A stretch of 64,000 bases of DNA from positions 2,728,001 through 2,792,000 of the forward strand of contig NC_047063.1 of assembly GCF_902459465.1 (NCBI RefSeq), in the 5' to 3' direction. This document shows, one piece after another, positions 9,155 through 18,971 of this stretch. Under the pieces are notes generated by a model. It saw only the letters and a list, made by a program, of their open reading frames with translations, did no database searches and had not been told where the DNA came from. Each line of letters opens with the position of its first letter. Position 1 is the stretch's first letter. The translations under genes were made by a program, and so were the position numbers. The DNA is from Asterias rubens (Eukaryota; Echinodermata; Asteroidea; Forcipulatida; Asteriidae).

Positions 9155-12100
9155 GTAAGCAACTTGCTCTAATCCTCGCTCATATCCAGACCTAGCCCTG
9201 GCGGCCTTACACTTTCGTATTATACTACAGTGACGTCCTGGATATCAGGGTACATTTCTGGGGGAATTTTTTTTCAAAGCTTCATAACTCAAATCTTACC
9301 TGCAAAAAGCCACTAATATCAACAGATTCAAATTCCATGGCAGCATACATATTTCTGCGGTGGGAGCTGCATTGTTTCACGAAAATGACGGATTTGTGAA
9401 AAATATATGACGACCACAACCCAACGCAGAAAAATGTATGAGGCACTGGAATGTGAATCTGTTGAAATTAGTGGCTTGTTGTTGCAGGTAAGATCTGAGT
9501 TATGAAGCTTTGACAATTTTCCGCCCCAGAAACAGGCCTCAATAGTAAGGACTCTGTATCTGTGTACAGAGAAAGAGTCCTATATAGGGCTAATCCAGAC
9601 CCAAATATATGGTGGATTTTTGGACGTTCATAGATTGTCTTTTTTGTTTTAGCCCTAGAGTGCATGGCATGTAATATTGAACCATTATTGTATCGTCATA
9701 TCACAATCACAAAGAAGTCTATGCACTTTATGAAATGGAAAAAAAAAGAGAGAAGTTATAACCGCTCTCAAAACACACTTATTTAAATCAATCTAAGCTG
9801 TTCAGTTTTTGCTATTTCATCCCATTTTAAATTGTCATTATTTTTTTTATCGTACACTTCTTGTTTCAGCACTTAGAAACCTGGTATAAAGCGCTATATA
9901 AATGCATGTTATTATTCTTATTCTTATTAAAGTTAGACAAAAGAGATAAGTAAGTAAGGACCGAACGGAAAAATAAGTGTTTAGAAAATGCCTCCGATGT
10001 ATCAAATCAGCTAGGGCCTAAAATAAAAATGCAAAGCCATGGTCTGAGGTGGGATTCGAACCCGAGTCCTCAGAGTTGAATGGAGGGAAACGATATGGCA
10101 TTCTAACCTGACCCCCATCCTAGTCAGGATATCAATCAATCAATCAATCAATCAATCGATCAATCAAATGTAATTTGTATAGCGCCTAAATCAAAAGTTT
10201 GCTCAAAGGTGCTGAGGCACAGAAGAAATAAAAAGTCATTGATGGTAGGCCTTCTGAAACATACTACCGGTACTACATTTATATAGGATACTACCAGTAC
10301 TACACTTATATAGCACTAGCACTATATAGCACTAGATCACGCCCAAGGGGTGTGTCAAATCACTTTTTTCCCATGTATTAAGATATGTGGAGCTATGTTT
10401 TTTGAAGTATGATACCTCTACCTTAGTTAAAGCACATGTAATGTTTTACATTTTATTTATTTTTACGACAAGTGCACTGGTATTTTTTAAGTGGATCACA
10501 CAATACACGGGAGCAACAGAATTAATATTAATAATAATAATAATAATAATAAAAATAATAATAATAGTGGCTTCTTAAATAGCGCTCAGGTTTCGTCACG
10601 CAGTGACGCTCATGGCGCTTCAACATTATTACCCCTGGTCACTGGGCCTTAAATCATTCCTTAAACCATCTCAGCTCCCTATGGAGTATACAGCCTGTGC
10701 CGCCAAATATGTAGCGCAATCATTTACATCCCATCTGAAGGATCCATCAATAATGGTTAAGCGTCTTGCTTGCAGACACAAGTGTTTCTGACTGGGACTC
10801 GAACCCACACTTTTTTTACCAGAAACACATGAACTTGAGTCTGGTGCTCCCTCTGTCAGCCACGACACGCCATACTACAAAAATTAAACACTTCATGCAT
10901 AACTTTATTCATTTACTTCAGTGTCCTGACGATGACATAGAGCAAGCTAATTAAGAAACCAATTAAGAACACACGCCCAGTTAGTGGTTAAAAATCCGCA
11001 GTCGTAGAATATCTAGCAAGACAGTTCTCTTAAGAACAAACTCTACCTGGCAAGTAGACACACGCATGGTGTTACCGCAAACCAAATAAATATTGTAATT
11101 TTTTTCAGATTTATGTATCAGAAAAAGATTTGTATCTTTCATCTCAGTCATACAGGGGCGGATTATGGAGGTGAAATCTCCCGGTGACGGTCTTCTCTCA
11201 ACAGTGGCCTTGCTGGAGTACTCCGTTAAGGTCAACAAGGTCTTTAAAGACACAGAAGGTGTCCTGAACAGAAAGAGGAGACGCAAAATTGCTATGATCA
11301 CATCCAGCTCGGACCGACTTTGTGGAGTGACGGAGATGAAAACTGGAGCCTTGTATCTCATGACAGGTAAAGCATTTTCTTTTGTGCGAGTCATCTTCCA
11401 ATAAAAACAAAAAAACAAAAAAGTACAATGCCAAAGTACCTTATTCCTCTACTGTGGGGGCATTCCTTCACCATTCATCCCTCTCTCCTTGCGTAAGAAG
11501 AGCCCAGACACTTACAAGATATGATAGTTAAAGATAAGTCTCACAGTAACTCCAGAAGTATCGACCAGCCAATTACTAATGTACATTGCTTCTACTAATG
11601 AAACAACTGGTTATACTTGGGGAGGTAGTAATTTTTTTGATTTTTTTTTCTTTTTTTCTTTTTAAAGGAGTACCTCAGCCAAAACAAGTAAAATATTCCA
11701 TGGGGTTAGCTAAGTGCTTATTTCAACAGACTGTCCCACGATAATAAAAAAGAAGAAGAAAAGAATTGAAATAATGGTTATTGAACTATGCCTCACTCAC
11801 TAGAAAGCGATGAAAGACATAACAACTAGCATCACACTGCAATCATAATTGCCGTAAAACAAAACAATACTTATAGGCTTCTAATGGATGATCCCCAAGC
11901 CTACATTACATCCTTATGGACTGTAAAGGGGTAACTCTGTTTCAGCCACAGTAATGGGTGCGTTCGTTTAGCTTCCCTGGGTCTACCCCGCGGTGCTCAC
12001 CCGGGCGTGTCCCTGACAAGAGCTAAACTAACGATCACACTCGCCCTCTCGTGGTGACGACATGCACCTCAGGTCACCCCCAAGTGACCCACTCCACAAG

Positions 12101-13129
12101 AAGGGCACTCGGGGCTGACCCAGTTGAGCCCTGTCAAAGCTATACGAACATACATGTACCGGGGCAGACCAGGGTCGACCCAGGGAAGCTAAACGAACGC
12201 ACCCACTATGTGCCCAAAAATGGCCCCTGGACAAATAGTTGTTTGTAGCCCACACCTTGAAGTAGCCCCCAGGCCTTGTGTGTTTGGCGTCTTGCATAAA
12301 AATATATTTTAAAAACCGCCAATGAAGACAAAATTTGTACAGATATTTTATTTTTACAAACCCTTCCCCTTCAGGTTTGGAGATTGGAGGGGAGATATTC
12401 TTCAGTCAGTGCGAATGGGTACACAGGTATAAGGAACTTTCACCAGATCAAAAAGCAGGTCTGAAGCAAGAATTTCTGCGGGGATGCGACTCTTGTCAGG
12501 TAAGGAACTTACAAGTAACTTGAGAAATATCATGTTTTTTATTATAAGGCCTACTCCTATTACATAGCACTATGTAACATGCTTTCAATCAAACCAAGAA
12601 CATAGGGGCAAACTTTGTTCTTTGTTCTTTTACTTGCGTTACACAACACACGGGACCAAAGGCTTTACGTGCCATCCAAAGGACGAAGCATCACACATAA
12701 AAATGTCTTCCTTAAGGGCACAAGTGTCACGACTGGGACTCTAACCCACACTTTGCTGACCAGAAACACCATAGTTTGAATGAGATGCTCTCAACCGCTA
12801 GGCCATGACCCCACCAAACTGAACCGAAAATTTAAATGAATTCTTGGACTATTTCGTATAATTCACAGATTGATCAGCAAGGCAGTAGTATTCCTGGCAT
12901 CCATAACGACACAGCCTCCGAAACTGATTGCTACCATGACCCGTTGGGCTCCGAACAACTTGGAATTGAAGACTGCGAGACTGAGTACTCCATTTGCAAA
13001 CCAGTCAAGAAGGGGCACTGTGCTTGGACAGGCGGCCAACGCTACAAAAGTTGCGTTGAGAAACGAATCAATAAGTTCAATGAGGCTAAACAGGTGGCCC
13101 TTCTTGCAAAAGGTGGCAAGGGTCCATAA
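8995..13129 (+). CDS. TIMP-B: TIMP-family protein with N-terminal extension, complete, 4 coding exons
   Basis: Secreted TIMP-family protein of 254 residues from exons 8995-9154, 11148-11366, 12375-12499 and 12869-13129. ATG 8995 opens a good signal peptide (about residues 1-20, ending VSG). Residues 21-36 form a Gln/Glu/Pro/Ser-rich spacer before CNC at 37-39, then HPQ at 43-45 and Cys49. VIQGRIM begins the NTR core; RKRRRK at 95-100 is a striking basic run; LCGVTEM, CEWVHRY and GCDSC follow. The C-domain has cysteines with spacing 14-6-7, then CAW, and a Lys-rich tail. A HNDT sequon lies in exon 4. In known TIMPs a residue added before Cys1 abolishes MMP inhibition, so this protein would need a second cleavage to inhibit, or it acts otherwise. 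The basic run may bind sulphated glycans. Both points are inference. Confidence 0.92.
9247..9536. mobile_element. MITE family E hairpin in TIMP-B intron 1
   Basis: Arms of over 100 bases: the left has TTTCTGGGG and CAAAGCTTCATAACTCAAAT, the right carries the complements ATCTGAGTTATGAAGCTTTG and CCCCAGAAACAGG. Internal arms AATCAACAGATTC/GAATCTGTTG also pair. Confidence 0.7.
10131..10165. repeat. (ATCA)n microsatellite
   Basis: Eight or so units with one ATCG variant, leading into a GTATAGCGCC repeat tail. Confidence 0.85.
10522..10870 (-). mobile_element. Composite tRNA-related SINE (family S1) in TIMP-B intron 1
   Basis: AAT-repeat end at 10526-10566, body with TAGCGCTC and CATGGCGCTTCAAC, and a tRNA-like head at the right whose complement has GGGTTCGAGTCCC and a downstream A-box-like phrase. 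Shares body and head with 24035-24480. Confidence 0.65.
11148..11366 (+). CDS. TIMP-B exon 2
   Basis: Acceptor CATCTCAG/TC. Codes residues 54-126, from VIQGRIM to LYLMTG, including KVFKD and the six-residue basic run. Donor ACAG/GTAAAG, phase 1. The antisense open frame over this exon is a shadow. Confidence 0.91.
11956..12204. mobile_element. MITE family J with perfect 28-base terminal inverted repeats
   Basis: Left end GGGTGCGTTCGTTTAGCTTC is the exact complement of the right end, and identity runs for 28 bases. The 249-base element is GC-rich against the AT-rich host. It lies inside TIMP-B intron 2. No coding capacity. Confidence 0.85.
12375..12499 (+). CDS. TIMP-B exon 3
   Basis: Acceptor CCCTTCAG/GT. 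Codes residues 127-168 with CEWVHRYKELSPDQKAGL and GCDSCQ. Donor CAG/GTAAGG, phase 0. Confidence 0.91.
12590..12815 (-). mobile_element. SINE family S1, tRNA-like half in TIMP-B intron 3
   Basis: ACGGGACCAAAGGCTTTACG and GGACTCTAACCCACACTTTG match the S1 copy at 24300-24475. It fills most of the 369-base intron. Confidence 0.65.
12869..13129 (+). CDS. TIMP-B exon 4 (C-terminal domain, stop TAA)
   Basis: Acceptor ATTCACAG/AT. Codes residues 169-254: cysteines in TDCY, EDC, SIC, HCAW and KSC, then a Lys-rich tail. It matches TIMP-C exon 4 cysteine for cysteine in spacing. Confidence 0.92.
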   Translation: MDQQGSSIPGIHNDTASETDCYHDPLGSEQLGIEDCETEYSICKPVKKGHCAWTGGQRYKSCVEKRINKFNEAKQVALLAKGGKGP

Positions 13130-13144
13130 ATTGATATCAAACCT

Positions 13145-13336
13145 GGGCTCAATTTCATGGAGCTGCTTAAGCACACAAATAAGCTAAGTAAAACAAAACT
13201 GTGCTAAGCAGAAAAAGGTTACCAGCCAAAATACCAAGTCACATGTACAATTTGTGACTAGTATCCTGCTCATTGTTGCTTAGCAGGGATGTTTCAAGCA
13301 GTATTCGTCGCTTAGGCAGCTCTATGAAATTTGGCC
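13145..13336. mobile_element. MITE family F hairpin just after the TIMP-B stop
   Basis: GGGCTCAATTTCATGGAGCT on the left pairs with AGCTCTATGAAATTTGGCC on the right; inner TTAAGCAC/GCTTAG motifs also pair. Starts 16 bases after the stop codon. Confidence 0.65.
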
Positions 13337-13376
13337 TTGAGCGCTACACTTTGACAGGCTTGCCCAGATTGATACA

Positions 13377-13382
13377 AATAAA
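13377..13382 (+). promoter_or_regulatory. Candidate poly(A) signal of TIMP-B
   Basis: AATAAA about 250 bases after the stop, just beyond the hairpin element 13145-13336, so that element would sit in the 3' UTR. Confidence 0.35.
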
Positions 13383-13465
13383 AACAGACCTATATCTTGC
13401 AGCCTCTGCGTGGCAAATTCCATTTCCAATACCAATCTATTACCAGCAAGTTTACTGTACCTACA

Positions 13466-13614
13466 TCAGGCCTGGAATTTCATCTTTGAGGGGCAAGGCC
13501 ATTTTCACTTTGCAAAGGGCACTTCCATTGGAAAGTCTATGGGAAACTTCTGAAAGGGCACCAAGAAGACCAGGGGCAACAGAGGCAGAGACCATAGCCT
13601 CTGTGGTCTCCAGG
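13466..13614. repeat. Interspersed repeat family P
   Basis: CAGGCCTGGAATTTCATC, GGGGCAAGGCCATTTTCAC and AAAGTCTATGGGAAAC recur at 62805-62935 and, in complement, at 19808-19926 and 54735-54890. Confidence 0.65.
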
Positions 13615-13639
13615 TATACGTTTTATTCAAGGCCTGCTA

Positions 13640-14031
13640 TGTGATAATATACAAATATTGACTGCTTCGAGTGCTATGGTTAAAACTACGACTCCCGAGG
13701 TGATCCTCAGAGCGTTCTATTTTCCCGAGGCGCAACAAGTTAAAGCAGTCAATATTTGTTTTATAACACCCCAACAGACTATTTATCATCTTCGGACACG
13801 TAATATTCGTACGCCTGTTTCAGATACACAGGTGCACAACTGATTGGGTTCGAGGTGGGTAAAAAGACTTCCGTGTGATAGTCGTCAGACTATAACACGG
13901 CAAACGATGCACTATCACCACCAAACGATGCACTATCACACGGCCGCCGCCTAGTAAACATAAGACATATCATGTGACGCACTCTAATCCCAATGAAAAG
14001 GCAGAATATTTGTACGGGGTGTTATAACACA
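13640..14031. mobile_element. MITE family G
   Basis: TGTGATAATATACAAATATT at the left is matched imperfectly by AATATTTGTAC...GTTATAACAC at the right. Inside are shorter direct and inverted repeats (GCAGTCAATATTTGTTTTAT; AACGATGCACTATCAC twice). Confidence 0.55.
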
Positions 14032-16776
14032 AATTATTCCCTCATAAAATAAGATCAGTGTGTATCCGTAGGCACTCAAACAGAACCCATACCTTCCAAT
14101 GGTATCTCTTTGAACACTTGGAAAGCTAAATTCACAACAATTCTAAGAAAGTCACAAATTCAAAAATATGTTGATAGAGTTGGAACTTTTCAATGATTTT
14201 GATGAATGGCTAGATGAGTGTTAATAATATAAAAAGGAGTAATGAAACTCATTTTACAGTTTTAACTTTGCATGATTTTAGTGTAGTATTTTGAATATCA
14301 TATTCTGTTGTAATTTCTCCCTAAAAATATATGATATCATTAAAATATGTGCCATAGTTAAACACAGAATTATCACAGGAAGAAGTGTAAAAAGTCAACA
14401 AAATGTCTAAAGAAGTTTTTAAACAGCATTATATTTTCGACATCAAAAATCTCAGATTTTCTGAGGGCAAACAAATCAGAAGACAGACTAAAAACTAGGA
14501 AGATTATCATGCCTGCTATTTAGAATTGAGGATATTTGCCAGCACTGATAATTAAACATTTTGTGCACTCTCTTGAAAGATGACAATCCATACGAAACCT
14601 TGAAGGAGGACTATACCATTTGAACTCATTTTGAAGATTAAAAACATCCTGTCCCTGGTAAAATGTTTGTGTTATTATAAGTAAAGTATACAAGTTTGTT
14701 TTGTCTAGAGGTGCATGCAAAGTTAGTGAGAATAAAACATGAACGTTTGTAGAAGAAATAAAAGCGAGTTTATTTTGGTGAATTCTCAGCATCTTTCTTG
14801 TCAATTAAACCAAGTAGGATTTAAAGAAAGACATTTGCCCTGTCATAATTAAATGGTTGTTTATAGTAGCCCTTACCTGTTGAAAGTGTGCAAAAGATTT
14901 GTTAAGGGGTAATTGTAGTCTTGGTGCAAGACCGACGTTGTTGACCATTATCACTCAACTATCGCGATCCTCGGCTCTACTTCTTTCCTTACGCGCACAT
15001 TATTATTGAATGATAGGGGGCGCTGTTGGAATACTTTCAGATCACCACACCACACCACATTCAAGGCGAAATCACAGCTCACAAAAACACCCTCCATTTA
15101 GGTGTATTAAGTCCATTAAGGTGTAAAAGGCAGCGTTTAGTAGGTATACACAGTCAAACCGAGGACCTATAACAAATGAGGACACTAGAGTCCACGGTTC
15201 AGGGAAAGGTTTAAAAACATATACAAAAACAATGGGAGGTTGCGAAAAAGTTAGAGTATAAACAAAAGAGGGACAATAGGAGGTCCACGGTTGCAGGCGT
15301 ATAAACACACTTGTGTGAGTGTATTTGCATGTAGGGCCTATGGTATTACCATAGATGTTTTAGCAACTAACACGAATGTCTTGCACCAAGACTAGGGTAA
15401 TCCCTGGAGAGAAGTAAATGCACACATTATTTGGGTTAGAAGTGTTAAGTGCGTCTGAACTTCACAGGTGTGTGAAGCTTTGTTGTTTTTCCCGTTTGCT
15501 AGCCCCCATTCAACTCAAATTCCGTCACGTCTGTTGTTTTGTCTGCATTCCTCAGTCTTGTTAAACAGGACAAAACAAAATTAACCTAGACGTCAATGGA
15601 AATGTATTTCATCACAATCACTCAATAAGTACTTGGGAAAGTTATTGGCAGTTATGTGGGACTTACAATAGTGGGTGTAGGCCCCATGGTAACATTTTTG
15701 ACTTGGTGACTAACTGGGATATTTTTGGATCACTGAAATGGATATATGTTGATAAATTTTTGGAAAAACAGCTTTCATTGTAACAGACACTCTGGTTGCA
15801 GTTCAACCAACTATTTCTAAAGTTCATTGTATGTCCAAAATTCATGAGCGACCCATCTTTTCAAATAAGTTGTTCATTAAAGAAAAAAGAAAAAAAATTG
15901 AAATTGAGAAGCATTACTGACAGTAACGTTTCTCAGATTTTGAATTCCAATTGCAGATTATTCTTCCTGTGTGGACATAACTGCTCCATATTTTTTTTGG
16001 GAAATGAAATTTTCACAGGTTAGTGTTATGGTTTAAAATCAACAGGAGTTCCAATCATCAAACATATACAATCCCTTGAAAGCTTCAAATTTTGAAAAGC
16101 TTTCGATCAGTCACCCAGATTTGCTTTGAATGGGCAAAGCTTTAAAGCATCCTTCAATCATTTATTACTAACAGAAACAACGGCAGAAACAAAACTCATC
16201 AAAATGAGGTGAAATCAGTGAATTGTATCTTATGAGATTGGATTAACAGAAAATATCCCATGGTGCAACTCACGCTGTGTAATGGAGACGACATATAATG
16301 AATTTACCTTGAGCTGAACTTTAAAGAGGCAGTAAAGCAAAATCATTTTAATAGAAGGAAATTTGCACAGAGATCAAGAACAAGGGAATCAATGTGTGGT
16401 GAAGAGGTTTTCAACTAGTGGTTTAAACCCAACAAGGCCTGGTTCTTGATAATTTTACCGAGGCAAAGCTATGAATTGGTAAGGCCCTCTGTCGCCCTCG
16501 GGTAAACAACTCCTTATAAGGGAATGCTGTGCGCGTCGCGCAGATCGCGTTATGTGGCACAGCTGTCCCGGCCTTTGCTCTCGACCAATATGAATTAAGA
16601 AACTGTCTTATAAGCACAGGTACAAGCTCGCGTGTCACGCCCATGTTTCAACACTTTTTACTGGTCATAAACAAAGGTTTATACACACCCACGTGAGGCA
16701 CTCTCCACCAATAGGAATAGCGAAACTTGAGGTATTTATGAACATTAATTTAAACGTACACACCAACGTGTGTTTA
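14032..16776. other. Non-coding stretch between TIMP-B and TIMP-C
   Basis: No recognisable gene or repeat. AT-rich, with scattered short open frames lacking any motif. Confidence 0.45.
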
Positions 16777-16915
16777 GCACTGTATACCTAGTAATTTCCC
16801 GAGCTCTGTGAAAACAAATCACAGGCATATTACTCCGGTAGGATTCGAACCCACAACCTGTGCAATTTTAGTTTGATCGGAGTGTCTCACCAACTAGACC
16901 ACCAAGATTGCCCAA
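16777..16915 (-). mobile_element. tRNA-derived SINE family S2
   Basis: The complement has GTCTAGTTGGTGAGACACTC (A-box region) and TGGGTTCGAATCC (B box), then a tail with CTCGGGAAATTAC and ACAGTGCT. Confidence 0.7.
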
Positions 16916-17590
16916 AGAACTTTAAAGATGCAGTAAAACAATATCAATAACCATTTTGAATGATAATGATGATGACTAATGGGCTAAAAACACCGTTAAG
17001 TGAAAGTCCACAATAAGTACTCTGAAAGAACAGACAAACCACACAATCAAAGACATGTGGACATTCCAGCAAGAAGAACATTATTTTAAGTTTTAAGATC
17101 TTTGAAAAAACAAAATGGAAAATTGTTAAAGATTACAACAAGGAACAATGGCAAAAATCAGGCGGGTGATTGGTAGACAGACCCATGTCCAATGAAGAAG
17201 AACTTTGGATTTTAGTAATTTTTTCATCTCTGTCATCCTTTAAAATGACACATAATCCAAACAGATATTAACTCCAAAGGATGCCAATTACATCCTGGAG
17301 ATATCAGGGCATCATCTGATTTAATTGAGATTTCAATAATAGGGTCAGAACATCCAATGTGTGGAAAAAAAGAGAGATAGGGGGAAAAAAAACCTAAATT
17401 CATTCTAAAATCCCTTAATTGATTGACTATAAACAAAGAGCCACAGAGCCTGGACTTGCAAGCACGATTTGTTCCCAGCTCAACGGAAGAAAACATTAAA
17501 TCTTATCACATTTTTAACAACTTTTGATTTGAAGAAAGGATATGCTGTTGCTGAGCCAATTAAAGGCGAAGCCATAGTCATAGATGAAGC
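16916..17590. other. Non-coding stretch
   Basis: I see nothing identifiable here. Confidence 0.4.
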
Positions 17591-17594
17591 CAGA

Positions 17595-17875
17595 GCCAAA
17601 TGTCACTGTGGGACCCAAGCTCTGGTGTTGTCAGCAGCTGAGTGTGGGTTCGAGCCCCGGTCGTGAGACTGAAGTGCAAAGACACTTAACCATAATTGCT
17701 TCATTGCAAGTTGGGAAGATATTGCCTTCAGCTCTACCAGCCAGGCCCCTAATGGATGATACCCATGCCTTCATCTTTCCTAAGGGGGTATAACCCCCGT
17801 TTCAGCCACAAGAGTAGCAGGCAACGTGCCCCTGATGGCAGTTGATTTAGCGCAAATCAGCCCTCACCTTAAAGT
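17595..17875 (+). mobile_element. tRNA-derived SINE family S4
   Basis: GTGGGTTCGAGCCCCGGTC is a B-box-like head; the body CTAATGGATGATACCCATG and GTTTCAGCCACA recurs at 11890-11950. Confidence 0.5.
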
Positions 17876-18680
17876 GGCAGAATCTTATTTTTATTTTTTT
17901 TTAATCAATGGGCTCCATGGATAACCTAAAAAACAACAGACAACAGTTCACACTTACTGAATAAGTTTAGCTCTGTTTACTCAAATTATAAGTTTTGAAA
18001 ACATTTGCCAACTTGGAAGGAACTTAAATCCCGAGCCACCTATGGACTTTACAGAGAAGTCAACTGAACTGTGCAATGACATTAAGGCCTCAAATTAAAT
18101 CATCACCTTAAATTTCGTTTTACAAAGGTACAGAAAAACAAAGTCAATAAAAACATGCTGTTAAACTGTTCATGTCCACAAATGTCACATACACAGCAAA
18201 GAAAATTAGGTGAGACACAAATCAAAACTAGTTCAAATTATCCCAGCTGAACTTTCTCATGTGGTTAAAAATTACCCACTCTAAGAAAACCACAACATCG
18301 CTTCTGATCGTCAAGACTTATTTACGGCTTACACACCCACAAGACTCAGCAGTCATCTGCGCCCTATGGCTGAGTTTCAGAAATACCGGAATATGCTTTA
18401 AAAAAAAAAGATCTGTCAGGCATTAAAACAATTTTTGGCGCAAGTGTATATTAGCCTCATCAAGTTATGCAACCCACGCATGAATGGAAATAAAAAAACA
18501 GTTCACACAGAGTGGAGAATGCTAGGATTAAATTAAGTCCACAGGACATAAGAAATTGCTGTTCTACTCTCTGCATCACACCCCTTTGGACAGCACACCT
18601 GTGTAACTGACTTAATAGAGTGGGCGTCTTTTTTTTTAAACAGGGTGTAAGTTTTAGTAATGTAACATCCATCCAATACA
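17876..18680. other. TIMP-C upstream region
   Basis: No gene or known element recognised up to the TATA-like box. Confidence 0.4.
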
Positions 18681-18681
18681 A

Positions 18682-18690
18682 ATAAAAAGA
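18682..18690 (+). promoter_or_regulatory. Possible TATA-like box of TIMP-C
   Basis: ATAAAAAGA, nearly the same octamer as in front of TIMP-A, about 160 bases before the ATG. No clear initiator at 30 bases. Confidence 0.3.
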
Positions 18691-18844
18691 GCTGGAAACT
18701 TTCAACTTATGACACAAGTTTCAAATCAGGTGAGTGGTTGACATTCCAGTGCGAAAAAATAAACACCAAACCAAAACCCCAAACTTGAAATCTGTAGAAG
18801 TGTTTCTATCAGAAGGCTGTGGTTTCGACGAGTCACTACACGCA

Positions 18845-18971
18845 ATGGATACACGCGGCAACTCCATTACCTTGTTCGTCTGTATATTTCTGACTGTCGG
18901 CGTTTCGTTGGTACTGAGTTGCACCTGTCAGAAGAGACACCCCCAGCAGCACGTATGCGACGCTGATTTCG
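18845..18971 (+). CDS. TIMP-C exon 1
   Basis: Codes residues 1-42. ATG 18845 is the start that gives a compact signal peptide ending immediately before Cys-Thr-Cys; the frame is open further upstream but that stretch is hydrophilic. Donor TTCG/GTAAGT. Confidence 0.93.

Noticed and set aside
10981..11418. 145-codon open frame on the minus strand
   Set aside because: Antisense shadow of TIMP-B exon 2, which is supported by homology and splice sites.
12028..12297. Open frames on both strands near 12.0-12.3 kb
   Set aside because: They lie in the GC-rich MITE J inside TIMP-B intron 2.
13273..13644. 123-codon open frame downstream of TIMP-B
   Set aside because: Composed of hairpin family F and interspersed repeat family P.
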